DNA of 64,000 nt from Clostridia bacterium (GTDB lineage: Bacteria > Bacillota > Clostridia > Oscillospirales > Acutalibacteraceae): assembly GCA_017435385.1 (NCBI GenBank), contig JAFSFB010000004.1, positions 1-64,000 on the forward strand, read 5' to 3'. Positions 35,603 through 43,403 of the stretch are shown here, piece by piece. Every line of letters begins with the position of its first letter. Within the stretch, counting starts at the first letter, position 1. Position numbers and translations under genes: made by a program. The notes under the pieces are model-generated. The model ran no database searches, was not told the DNA's origin, and worked only from the letters and a program-made list of their open reading frames with translations.

Positions 35603-36643
35603 ATGAATAAATCTGAACAATTGTTAAGTGCATTTTCAGCGGATTATTTTTTTAAAGAACTTGTAGTTGACGATTTACATTTCAAACCAGATGAATCTTC
35701 AGAGAAAGAAGTTGCTGACTTGTTAATTAATCTCGACGACATTATTATCGCAATTCAGTTGAAATCACGAAACGACAAAGATCAGACAGATGACTTCTCT
35801 GTAGAAGACAAATGGCTTCGAAAGAAATGCAAGGTTGCAAAAGGACAAGTTAAGGAAACTTTGCAGTTTATTTCATCAGGAACATTACCTGCATTCCATA
35901 ACAAACGCGGTCAAGAGGTTTTTGTGCGATCAGATGCAGAGGTAATACCCTTGGTTGTTTTTGAGAATAACCAAATTGAAGATTATCCTCATCTTTTGAG
36001 AAAACATTCTGATTCCGGAATGAACATAAACTGTATGTCTTTTTCTGACTATTGTGAAATGTGTCGTGTTTTGGTTACACCTATAGAAATTGTCGAATAT
36101 TTGGAATACAGAAAGAAAATATACGAAGAATGTGAAGATGTAGATTTCATTATCTTCAATGGTATGGATAACGAAATGGTTCTTACCAAGCCAAGGAAAA
36201 ATGAATCATTGGTGCATCAGTTTTTAGCAGAAAAATATGGAATGAAGGAGTCTGATAAGCAGAAACTACCCATTCAATATTTTCGAAATTTTCTACGCTT
36301 GCTGCCTAAACGCAGCATAAACAATTCAGAAGAAGATGCAAGCTATGAAGTCCTGCTTTTTCTTGCTCATTTCAACAGGGGAGAAATAATTGAGTTTTGG
36401 GAATTGTTTGAGCAAACTAAGAGTGAGGCAAAGCAAGGTCTTGTGGGTATTAGGCACTCGCTTCGTTCGAGTTTAGAAAACTATGTAGTGATGTTTATGA
36501 CACCAAAATTGTTGCCAATAGAGGTGTTATTGCCAATTATTCAAAAAGTGGTAGAGCCAAAGCAAGTTTTAGAAATAGCTATTAATTGGTTTGATGAGGA
36601 ATCGTTTGGGGTAGATTTCTTGTTTTATGAAGCCTCAAAGTGA
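35603..36643 (+). CDS. Uncharacterised protein with PD-(D/E)XK-like core
   Basis: The start is the ATG at 35603 with AAGGAGGT; 346 aa. I do not recognise the family. Near the N-terminus, EVADLLINLDDIIIAIQLKSRN (E36, D39, Q52-x-K54) fits the pattern D..hydrophobic strand..(E/Q)-x-K of restriction-type nucleases such as NERD or Mrr. The remainder is helical and acidic, with no membrane segment. It follows the zinc-finger nuclease by 62 bases on the same strand and shares its AT-rich composition, so the two are probably one functional pair of the island. Confidence 0.6.
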   Translation: MNKSEQLLSAFSADYFFKELVVDDLHFKPDESSEKEVADLLINLDDIIIAIQLKSRNDKDQTDDFSVEDKWLRKKCKVAKGQVKETLQFISSGTLPAFHNKRGQEVFVRSDAEVIPLVVFENNQIEDYPHLLRKHSDSGMNINCMSFSDYCEMCRVLVTPIEIVEYLEYRKKIYEECEDVDFIIFNGMDNEMVLTKPRKNESLVHQFLAEKYGMKESDKQKLPIQYFRNFLRLLPKRSINNSEEDASYEVLLFLAHFNRGEIIEFWELFEQTKSEAKQGLVGIRHSLRSSLENYVVMFMTPKLLPIEVLLPIIQKVVEPKQVLEIAINWFDEESFGVDFLFYEASK

Positions 36644-36725
36644 TTTTAAACAAAACTAAAAGTTGCGGGCCTTTTAAAATGGTTATTCGATATAGTAAAT
36701 GTATCAATATGTATTGATACAATAA

Positions 36726-36757
36726 GACAAGCCGTAACAAAAATGTTACGGCTTGTC
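36726..36757. other. 13-bp stem-loop after the second island gene
   Basis: GACAAGCCGTAAC and GTTACGGCTTGTC pair perfectly around a six-base loop. No T run follows, so it is only weakly terminator-like. Confidence 0.6.
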
Positions 36758-36839
36758 CGTTGTCAATGGCGGATGCTTTGTCGCTGTGGACTTTACATCC
36801 AAACGTATTATATAACTAATAATTTGTTTTTGCAATATG

Positions 36840-36873
36840 TTTACGTACTTAAATTTGAAGTTAAGTACGTAAA
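36840..36873. repeat. 13-bp perfect inverted repeat
   Basis: TTTACGTACTTAA and TTAAGTACGTAAA around eight bases. It has no T tail and lies in the non-coding right end of the island; it may be a protein-binding site (for example recombinase or nuclease recognition). Confidence 0.6.
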
Positions 36874-37060
36874 TGAGACTTTTTTTAAAATCGACCCCGA
36901 ACCGACGACATCATAATTTTTTTGAAGCACTCGATTTTTGGCGGTGAATGGTGAGAGTTTATAATATCGGCATTAAAAACCGTTGATATACAAGGATTTT
37001 GCGAAATTTTCCTTCCGTTAAATTCCGTTATATGGCGGCAATTTCCGAATGCTCCAAATA

Positions 37061-37116
37061 ACTCAAAATCCGTTGGTAGCGATACCGTGCGGGTTCGACC
37101 CCCGCCATCGGCACCA
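37061..37116 (+). pseudogene. 3' half of the split tRNA-Leu (CAA)
   Basis: Begins with the 12-bp repeat (anticodon loop) and continues through variable arm, T-arm with TTCGACC, acceptor strand CATCGGC and ACCA. It completes the 5' half at 33356-33398 base for base. Its own terminator follows, showing this was the native end of the tRNA transcription unit. Confidence 0.9.
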
Positions 37117-37123
37117 AAAAATT

Positions 37124-37161
37124 GCCCCCAATGGCGACTCCCGCCGTTGGGGGTTATTTTT
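37124..37161 (+). terminator. Terminator of the original tRNA-Leu gene
   Basis: CCCCCAATGGCG and CGCCGTTGGGGG arms pair (with A-C/G-T irregularities near the middle) and are followed by TTATTTTT. Confidence 0.75.
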
Positions 37162-37210
37162 GTGGAATGCGATGCGAGGGGTCGAAAAGGCGACCCGACC
37201 GCAGTCGGGG

Positions 37211-37237
37211 AAAAAACAGTCCGGTGGACTGTTTTTT
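37211..37237. terminator. Perfect 12-bp hairpin, terminator-like in both directions
   Basis: AAAAAACAGTCC and GGACTGTTTTTT around GGT. Confidence 0.65.
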
Positions 37238-37248
37238 AGCCGGGGGCA

Positions 37249-37268
37249 GACCCCCGCCATCGGCACCA
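37249..37268 (+). repeat. 20-base copy of the tRNA-Leu 3' end
   Basis: GACCCCCGCCATCGGCACCA is identical to 37097-37116 (T-loop to CCA). A second copy of a tRNA 3' end about 150 bases downstream is the usual mark left by an element that integrates at tRNA 3' ends. Confidence 0.8.
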
Positions 37269-37269
37269 G

Positions 37270-37299
37270 AAAAAGCCGCTTCTTCGGAAGCGGCTTTTT
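37270..37299. terminator. Terminator after the tRNA 3'-end copy
   Basis: AAAAGCCGCTTC and GAAGCGGCTTTTT around TTCG, with T run. Confidence 0.8.
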
Positions 37300-37301
37300 C
37301 A

Positions 37302-37482
37302 ATGAAATAAATCCTTTCGGGGATTGTGAAATTCACTTTGTGAGTGAAATATTGTTCCGCAATATGAAATGCCTGCGCTCATGGGTTGTTTTATTTCATT
37401 TCACTTTCTGCGAAAGCAGAAAATTTCATAAGTTGCAAAGCAATTTATTTCATGTTTGCCCAATGGCAAATATTTCATAAAA
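37302..37482. repeat. Array of mini-hairpins separated by TGAAAT/ATTTCA spacers
   Basis: A run of tiny stem-loops of about 12-20 bases: AATCC/GGATT, TTCAC/GTGAA, ATTG/CAAT, CTTTCTGC/GCAGAAA, TTGC/GCAA and TTTGCC/GGCAAA. In the left half the spacers read TGAAAT, in the right half ATTTCA(T/C). The whole can therefore fold as one large arm-to-arm structure studded with small hairpins. No coding capacity is apparent. It resembles non-autonomous palindromic repeats of Clostridia, but I cannot name it. Confidence 0.65.
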
Positions 37483-37616
37483 CATTTTTTTGAATTATAG
37501 TCTGTAATACTACGGTTTACATTAAATCGTAGTATTTATTTTACTTGATATGTCAATCTGAAGTTGTTATAATTAATGATAAGATAAAATTCGGAGGTTT
37601 TACAGGGGTAAAAAAT

Positions 37617-38093
37617 ATGTTCAGAGAAGTTGCGAGAAAAAAACAGGTTCTTACATCAGAACAAATTACCGAAATATTGAAAGCGGAAAAAAGAGGTGTT
37701 TTATCTGTTCAGGGTGATAACGGCTATCCTTACGGTTTGCCGATGAATTTCTGGTATAACGAAGAAAACGGATATATCTATTTTCACAGCGGTAAAAAGG
37801 GACACAAAACCGATGCCGTATCAGCTGACAACAAAGTTTCGTTTTGCGTATATGACGAAGGTTACAGAAAAGACGGAGAATGGTCGCTGAATATCAGCAG
37901 CGTGATTGTTTTCGGCAGGATGAATATTGTTAAAGATTCTGAAAAAGCCAACCGAATATATCGCAGTATGAGTCTTAAATACACTTCTGACATTGAATAT
38001 ATTGATTCGGAGATCCGTAAATTTGCAAAAGATACCGTTTGTTATGAATTACAGCCTGAACATATTACAGGAAAAATTGTCAATGAATCATAA
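37617..38093 (+). CDS. Pyridoxamine 5'-phosphate oxidase-family flavoprotein (Nim-like)
   Basis: Taking the ATG at 37617 gives 158 aa, usual for this family. The FMN-binding split barrel is visible: KRGVLSVQGDNGYPYGLPMNFWY, IYFHSGKKGHKTDAV, KVSFCVYDEG and VIVFGRMNIVKD. Related proteins are Nim nitroimidazole reductases and other FMN enzymes; the physiological substrate is unknown. The site before the start is weak (AGGGG at a distance of about 10 bases). Confidence 0.85.
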   Translation: MFREVARKKQVLTSEQITEILKAEKRGVLSVQGDNGYPYGLPMNFWYNEENGYIYFHSGKKGHKTDAVSADNKVSFCVYDEGYRKDGEWSLNISSVIVFGRMNIVKDSEKANRIYRSMSLKYTSDIEYIDSEIRKFAKDTVCYELQPEHITGKIVNES

Positions 38094-38146
38094 CCGCAAA
38101 CTCCGATTTGTCAATGAAAAATGCAGTTGCAAAGTGAGATTATATT

Positions 38147-39607
38147 ATGAAAGAACCGAAATATTTTTTGAGTAAAGCTCAGGATAATTACCCTGAACTT
38201 ATTTACACAGTCCTTACTCCCGATATAACCGAATTCACCGCCACAAGCGGTGACAGCATACTTCTTGACCTTGGCGAACACGCCGTCGGACATTTTTCCT
38301 TCGCTTTTGACAGGGTGGATATCTTTGTTGACGCTCCCGTTCGGTTGGTCATAAAGTTTGGCGAGGATATGAGAGAGATCAACGATGATTTTTCTCAATA
38401 TAAGGGCACGCTTTCAAAGACATGGTTACAGGAAGAAATAATCAATCTCGATTTTCCTCAAAGGATGACCCTGCCCCGAAGATATGCTTGCAGATACATA
38501 AAAATAACGGTTGAAAAAGCCAACAGACCGATACGGCTGTCTGATTTTTCTTTCCGTGCTTCAACGAGTGCCGATATTTCCGTTCTGAAGCCTGCAAACA
38601 CAAAGGATGCTTTGCTGAATAAAATCGATCTCGTTGCAACCGACACGCTCAAAGAATGCATGCAGACCTTCTTTGAGGACGGACCCAAGCGTGACCGCCG
38701 TCTTTGGATCGGCGATCTTCGCCTCGAGGCTCTCGCAAATTATTACACATTCAATAACCTCGGAATCGTAAAAAGATGCTTATACCTTTTCGCCGCAGGT
38801 GAATGTAACGATCTCGGTTTTCTGCCGTCATTTGTTTACGAAACGCCTTATTATCATTCGGGTGCAACGCATATTGAGGATTATGCACTTTTGTATGTCG
38901 TAAGTGTATGCGATTATTATGAGCATACCGGGGATATAAGCGTAATAAATGACCTTCTTGAGATCTGCAAATCCCAGCTTGAAGGCTTCAGAAAAACGAT
39001 TGATGAAAACCTGATCGTCACAAGACAGAACGGCTGGTTTGCTTTTATCGACTGGTGTCCGGGTCTGGAAATCCTGACATCGCTGCAGGGCGTTTATCTC
39101 TACACTCTCGAACGCTTTTCGGAATTGCTTGAAGCAATCGGTGATGAAGAGAGCGAAAAATATTCATCTCATCTTTATGAGGTGCGCTGCGCATGCAGAA
39201 AACATCTTTATAACGAAAAAGAAAATGCATTTATCAACGGCTTTGACAGCGATCAGTTCAGCGTTCATTCTCAGGTATGGATGATATTGGGCGGTGCAAT
39301 AAGCGGAGAGGGAGCAAAAGGGCTTCTGCTTTCCTGCCTTGATAATGAAAAAGCCAAACAGCCCGTCACTCCGTATATGCGCCATTATGTAACAGAGGCT
39401 ATGCTAAAGCTGGATATGAAGGATGAAGCTGTTCAGTATCTGAAGAAGTTCTGGGGCGGAATGCTTGAATGCGGCGCAGACACATTCTGGGAGGCTTACA
39501 TTCCCGATGACCTTGATTTTTCACCGTACGAGGACAGAATGATAAACAGTCTTTGCCATGCGTGGAGCTGCACGCCGTCATATTTCATCCGAAAATACGG
39601 GATGTGA
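38147..39607 (+). CDS. GH78-like (alpha-L-rhamnosidase-type) six-hairpin hydrolase
   Basis: A 486-aa protein without signal peptide. A short N-terminal beta domain is followed by an (alpha/alpha)6 barrel from about residue 150. Family motifs: FFEDGPKRDRRLWIGDLRLEA (the usual D-C-P-x-R-E-x-x-x-W-x-G-D), a catalytic-type Glu in ADTFWEAYIPDD, and the closing SLCHAWSCTPSYFIRKYG. It is shorter than typical GH78 enzymes (about 900 aa) since the accessory N-terminal domains are missing. Probably cleaves a terminal sugar from an imported oligosaccharide; rhamnose specificity is not proven. Confidence 0.82.
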   Translation: MKEPKYFLSKAQDNYPELIYTVLTPDITEFTATSGDSILLDLGEHAVGHFSFAFDRVDIFVDAPVRLVIKFGEDMREINDDFSQYKGTLSKTWLQEEIINLDFPQRMTLPRRYACRYIKITVEKANRPIRLSDFSFRASTSADISVLKPANTKDALLNKIDLVATDTLKECMQTFFEDGPKRDRRLWIGDLRLEALANYYTFNNLGIVKRCLYLFAAGECNDLGFLPSFVYETPYYHSGATHIEDYALLYVVSVCDYYEHTGDISVINDLLEICKSQLEGFRKTIDENLIVTRQNGWFAFIDWCPGLEILTSLQGVYLYTLERFSELLEAIGDEESEKYSSHLYEVRCACRKHLYNEKENAFINGFDSDQFSVHSQVWMILGGAISGEGAKGLLLSCLDNEKAKQPVTPYMRHYVTEAMLKLDMKDEAVQYLKKFWGGMLECGADTFWEAYIPDDLDFSPYEDRMINSLCHAWSCTPSYFIRKYGM

Positions 39608-39761
39608 TTTATGTGTGGATCTGCAGTAAAAAGCTGAAATATAAATCATAAACGATTCCTTCCTGTTTTCGTTGTTTTATTCAGAATATTTGTATTGTAA
39701 GATCTATGATGTTTGTGGTAATATATATTGTCACAAAAGACTTTATGATATCGGGGGTTTT

Positions 39762-40280
39762 ATGAGTTATTACATAGCGCAGTTTTGCGGCATTCTTGTC
39801 ACGGTCGGAGTTGTTCTGACAATGCAGCTCAAAAAGAAAAAGCAGATGCTGATCGTTTCGGTTGCGGTGAATGCTCTTTCAGCTGCAAACATTCTTCTGC
39901 TTGACGGCTTCAGCTCGGGCGTGGTTGTGATGTTTGTTGCCATTTTGCAGCTTCTCTTCTCAATATGGCATGAAAAGAAAGGAACGGAGTCGGGCACGGC
40001 GGAAAAGATCGTTTTTCTTGCTCTGTATATTGCAGGCGGTGTTATCGGTTACACTTCTCCGCTTGACATTCTTTCAACCGTTGCCGCTGTTTTCTATATG
40101 CTTGCCGTATTCCAGAAAAAGGAGCAGAACATCCGTCTGATGCTTCTTGTTAATCTTTCGCTCTGGACGGTATACCATTCGATCCTCGGCTCGACAGCCG
40201 TTTTTGCTCAGATAGCAGGTGTTATCTCATCGCTGACAGCTCTTTACCGCTTCAGAAAAAACGGTAAAACAAGTGATTGA
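39762..40280 (+). CDS. YgjV-family inner-membrane protein
   Basis: The ATG at 39762 follows ATCGGGGGT; 172 aa. Six short hydrophobic segments, beginning YIAQFCGILVTVGVVLTMQLKKKKQMLI, and NLSLWTVYHSILGS, match the YgjV family of small membrane proteins with no established function. The open frame reaches 39672 but without a ribosome site. The next gene starts 59 bases on. Confidence 0.75.
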   Translation: MSYYIAQFCGILVTVGVVLTMQLKKKKQMLIVSVAVNALSAANILLLDGFSSGVVVMFVAILQLLFSIWHEKKGTESGTAEKIVFLALYIAGGVIGYTSPLDILSTVAAVFYMLAVFQKKEQNIRLMLLVNLSLWTVYHSILGSTAVFAQIAGVISSLTALYRFRKNGKTSD

Positions 40281-40339
40281 TTTATGGAAAATATAATGAT
40301 ATAATATTCCGGAACAATAAACTCGAAAGGGGTTTCGTA

Positions 40340-42172
40340 ATGAAAAAGGTAATTTCTCTTGTTCTTGTTTTCGCTCTTGCGTTTTCGATGCTTTCGGTAA
40401 GCGCATCTGCGGCAGTCAAAACCGAATGCAACGGTGACTGTGACATCTGTCCCGCTATCGTTGTTCCCGGCATCGGTCAGTCCAATGTCTGGGCACTTGA
40501 CGAAAACGGTGACTATCTCCTCGATGGCGACGGAGAGAGGATCAGCTGCTTCCCCGCCATTTTCAATGTCGGCTCGATCGTTGCAAAGGTTCTTGTTCCT
40601 GTGCTTCTCACTCTCATTACTCAGAGAGATATGGGGCTTTCAAATGCTCTTCGCAGCGTTGTTCTCGATGCGTTCGAGGTCAACCTCTGCGATGAAAAAG
40701 GAAAGAACACGGGCAACCATGAGGTTGAAAAATATCTCTATTCCGTTGCCGAATGCTCCGAATACGAAAAAGAGCAGATCTATGACAACATTCCTCTTCA
40801 GGCTTTTGCGGAAAAAGCAGGCGAGGATCACCTCTATTATTTCGCTTATAATTCATTCGGCAATAACTATGACACGGTTGCCGAGCTTTATGATTTCATT
40901 CAGATGGTAAAAGAGGAAACGGGTCACGATAAGGTCAACATCGTTCCCATCAGCATGGGCGGTTCTCTTGCAAACGCTCTTCTTGATTACTATCCCGATG
41001 TCATGGATGATCTTAACAAGGTCGTTTATATCGTTCCCGCACTCAATGGCTCAACGATCGTCGGCGACCTCTACACAAAGAATTTTGCATTCTTCGATAC
41101 GGAGTTCCTCTATAACGGTTTCCTTGAGGCTCTCATGGACGAAGAGGATGCAAGAATGATCGAGGTCATCGCAAGAATCCTTCCCGATCAGGTTCTTTCA
41201 AATGTTCTTCATAATGTTGCGGACTGCCTCGTAGAGGATGTTGCGGCGAACATAACAAGCCTCTGGGGACTCTGCCCCAAGGAATATTATCCCGAAGCAT
41301 CGGCTGCTCTTCTTGCAGACAAGCCCGAAATAAAGAAGCAGACCGATATGTACTATCAGGCACAGGTCGATTCTCTTGAAAACATCCAGACTCTTGTTGA
41401 CAAGGGTGTTGAGGTGTTTAACATCGTTGACTATGATTTCCCGCTTTATCTCATAGGTAATTCGTGGAACGATGACAACGGTGACGGAGTCATCCATCTT
41501 TCATCGACCGCTATGGGCGTTCACAGCGCACTTGTCGGCGAAACTCTCGGCGAGGATTATCGGCAGGCAAACACGAGCGTAAACTGCTCCGATAAATCCC
41601 ATAACCATATTTCTCCCGACGGAGTTGTTGATGCTTCAACAGGTCTTCTTCCCGACCATACCTTCTATTTTGACGGTCAGGCTCATGAGCAGACAGCAAG
41701 AAACGATGCGATCATTTCTCTTGCAACAAGACTGCTTTCAACCGATGACATCAAGGATGTCTATTCAAGTGAAGATTATCCTCAGTTCAACGGCAGAAGA
41801 GATCCCCGTGACCTGAAGAATCATTATATTCCTCAGGCAAAGGCTGTTGACACATCTGCTCTCAGCGCAGAGGATGCCGCAGAGCTCAGAGAAGCTCTTG
41901 CAGAAGCAGAGGCTTTTGTAAACAGCACGGCATGCTATGACGGTCAGCAGGAAGAGATCGAGGAAAGACTTGATGCCATTCTCGTTAAGATCGGCGTCAA
42001 AGAAGCAGAGGTCGAGGAAGAGCCCTCAACCTTCTTCACGAAGCTCAGCCTCTGGCTCTTCGATAACTACGGTGCCAACGGCTTCAGCGAAATGCCCTAT
42101 CTCACCATCCTCAAGATTTATACAAGCATCTATAAAACCGTAAACAGCTTTATCGGCTTGCTTGTTGGATAA
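40340..42172 (+). CDS. Secreted lipase/esterase-like alpha/beta hydrolase
   Basis: The ATG at 40340 has AAAGGGG upstream and starts a signal peptide (cleavage near SASA-A); 610 aa. The segment CPAIVVPGIGQSNVWALDENG opens the fold and NIVPISMGGSLANALLDYYPD gives the nucleophile elbow G-x-S-x-G in the variant form P-I-S-M-G-G. A later DDNGDGVIHLSS may bind calcium or supply the Asp; HTFYFDG could supply the His. The protein ends in a helical tail. It probably cleaves esters outside the membrane; the substrate is unknown. Confidence 0.7.
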   Translation: MKKVISLVLVFALAFSMLSVSASAAVKTECNGDCDICPAIVVPGIGQSNVWALDENGDYLLDGDGERISCFPAIFNVGSIVAKVLVPVLLTLITQRDMGLSNALRSVVLDAFEVNLCDEKGKNTGNHEVEKYLYSVAECSEYEKEQIYDNIPLQAFAEKAGEDHLYYFAYNSFGNNYDTVAELYDFIQMVKEETGHDKVNIVPISMGGSLANALLDYYPDVMDDLNKVVYIVPALNGSTIVGDLYTKNFAFFDTEFLYNGFLEALMDEEDARMIEVIARILPDQVLSNVLHNVADCLVEDVAANITSLWGLCPKEYYPEASAALLADKPEIKKQTDMYYQAQVDSLENIQTLVDKGVEVFNIVDYDFPLYLIGNSWNDDNGDGVIHLSSTAMGVHSALVGETLGEDYRQANTSVNCSDKSHNHISPDGVVDASTGLLPDHTFYFDGQAHEQTARNDAIISLATRLLSTDDIKDVYSSEDYPQFNGRRDPRDLKNHYIPQAKAVDTSALSAEDAAELREALAEAEAFVNSTACYDGQQEEIEERLDAILVKIGVKEAEVEEEPSTFFTKLSLWLFDNYGANGFSEMPYLTILKIYTSIYKTVNSFIGLLVG

Positions 42173-42184
42173 ATAATCAAATGA

Positions 42185-42217
42185 AAAAGACGGGACAGTC
42201 GGACTGTCCCGTCTTTA
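42185..42217. terminator. Bidirectional terminator between converging genes
   Basis: GACGGGACAGT and ACTGTCCCGTC pair perfectly around three bases with A residues before and T residues after. Confidence 0.9.
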
Positions 42218-42218
42218 A

Positions 42219-43391
42219 TTATACCATCCAATTGCAATCGCAGAACCGTGTCGGACGGTGGGGGAATGCTCTGAAAAAGTCGTCTGCATTTCCTTTGATC
42301 TCAACGCCGTCTATGTAAGCGGCGGTTTCTGCTGTATGCCCTTCGCCTGCGAGCATGAGTTTTGCGGCGGCGGGGGCGGTCAAAGAAATGTCGTAATCGC
42401 CCTGCGGTCTGTGAGTGACGACCGCTTTGCCGTTCTGATATTCAACCTCGAAAACGCCTTTGTTCTGCTCGAATTCATCAATGCTGAGAATGCGGAATTT
42501 TCCGTATTCTTCGGGATAGGCGTTGTTTTCGAGAAGCTTTTTCATGTTATAGATTCTGCCTGCTGATCCGCCGTTACGCTCATAAACAACGCCGTCAAGT
42601 CTGTCCGCCATGCATGCAAAGGGCGAACCCTGATACTGGTTTTGAACGACCAGATTCTTGGCGATTCCGTCATAGTTCCGCAAAAATCCGATGATACCTC
42701 TGAGTGCCTCGGGGGAAAGAACGAACAGCTCGCTGACAACGAGGTCATTCGGTTTGTTGACCGTGAAGCGGACATATCCGTCGGCTTCTCCGTTTTCGTT
42801 ACGGCGGAAGTATGTATAATTCGCATTTTCGAGAGGCTTGTCGCAGAAATGCTTTTTGTCGTCCTTGAGAGGTATCAGATTTTCTTTGAGTGCACATTTG
42901 TTATGCAGAGCGCTCAGCTCCTCAAACTGCTCGTCCGTATAAAGAGCGGCATCGGTGTTTCGGGGGATATTTCTGAGACTGTCAAAAGGAACTATGATTC
43001 CGAACATGCGGTTGAGATATGCATATCCGAATTTTTCATAATAAGAAACAGAGAACGGGTGAAGAAAACCGAAAACCCAATCGTTTTCAACGGCTGTTTC
43101 TCCGATTTTTCTGAATATTTCCCTGATTCCTCCGCTTCTGCGGTGCTCAGGCTGACTGCATACTCCGTCGACGAAGAGAGCATTGAGAATGTTTCCGCAG
43201 AAATTTGTCCTGAAGTCATACGTCTCAACGCCTGCAATCAGCTTTCCGTTGTCAAAAGCCGCAAGAACGGGGCATTTGACGGTGCTGTCGACCTCGGCAT
43301 CGAATTTCCATATGAACGAAGCCGCTGAAACCTTCTGAAAATCGGCAGCTTCTTCGGGCTTGATATATCTGATTTCCTTTTCGGATGACAT
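42219..43391 (-). CDS. Eis-like GNAT acetyltransferase with SCP2-like C-terminus
   Basis: A 390-aa protein of the Eis type. N-terminal GNAT domain with the acetyl-CoA loop VDGVCSQPEHRRSGGIREIF and FLHPFSVSYYEKFGYAY. A second acetyltransferase-like domain contains the R/F..V-S-E-L-F segment, and a sterol-carrier-like C-terminal domain starts near residue 290. Eis-type enzymes acetylate amines, including aminoglycosides and lysines. The ATG follows AAAGGAG. It lies 12 bases after the ceramidase-like gene stop and is likely co-transcribed. Confidence 0.88.
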   Translation of the reverse strand: MSSEKEIRYIKPEEAADFQKVSAASFIWKFDAEVDSTVKCPVLAAFDNGKLIAGVETYDFRTNFCGNILNALFVDGVCSQPEHRRSGGIREIFRKIGETAVENDWVFGFLHPFSVSYYEKFGYAYLNRMFGIIVPFDSLRNIPRNTDAALYTDEQFEELSALHNKCALKENLIPLKDDKKHFCDKPLENANYTYFRRNENGEADGYVRFTVNKPNDLVVSELFVLSPEALRGIIGFLRNYDGIAKNLVVQNQYQGSPFACMADRLDGVVYERNGGSAGRIYNMKKLLENNAYPEEYGKFRILSIDEFEQNKGVFEVEYQNGKAVVTHRPQGDYDISLTAPAAAKLMLAGEGHTAETAAYIDGVEIKGNADDFFRAFPHRPTRFCDCNWMV

Positions 43392-43403
43392 TTTTTTGCT
43401 CCT

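Larger units (their letters stand above)
33399..37060. mobile_element. Integrase-less genomic island inserted in the anticodon arm of tRNA-Leu
   Basis: About 3.66 kb bounded by 12-bp direct repeats inside a tRNA-Leu gene. It is visibly richer in A+T than the flanks and uses different codons from neighbouring genes. Content in order: a degenerate tRNA 3'-end scar, an intact tRNA-Leu(CAA), a nuclease/zinc-finger gene, a second possible nuclease gene, and about 400 bases with a 13-bp palindrome. Both ends carry CCGTTGATAT in the same orientation (33430 and 36980), possibly recombinase-binding sites. Anticodon-arm insertion is known for tyrosine recombinases, but none is encoded here, so it was moved in trans, lost its integrase, or moves by another route. 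Confidence 0.85.
36644..37060. other. Non-coding right end of the island
   Basis: Apart from the two inverted repeats listed separately, this stretch contains CCGTTGATAT (36980) matching the left end, and TCGACCCCG (36893) echoing tRNA T-loop sequence. No plausible gene is seen. Confidence 0.5.

Noticed and set aside
36891..36910. TCGACCCCG string near the right end of the island as another tRNA scar
   Set aside because: Match to the tRNA end is limited to about nine bases and does not reach the acceptor strand.
37049..37480. 143-codon open frame on the plus strand
   Set aside because: It runs over the tRNA half, terminators and the hairpin array; it has no ribosome site and the translation is low-complexity and Cys/Arg-biased.
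37302..37482. Possible CRISPR array
   Set aside because: Spacers are about 7 bases, units are hairpins of varying sequence, the separators flip orientation, and no cas genes are near.
42642..43328. 228-codon plus-strand frame opposite the Eis-like gene
   Set aside because: Shadow of the acetyltransferase; no start signals.
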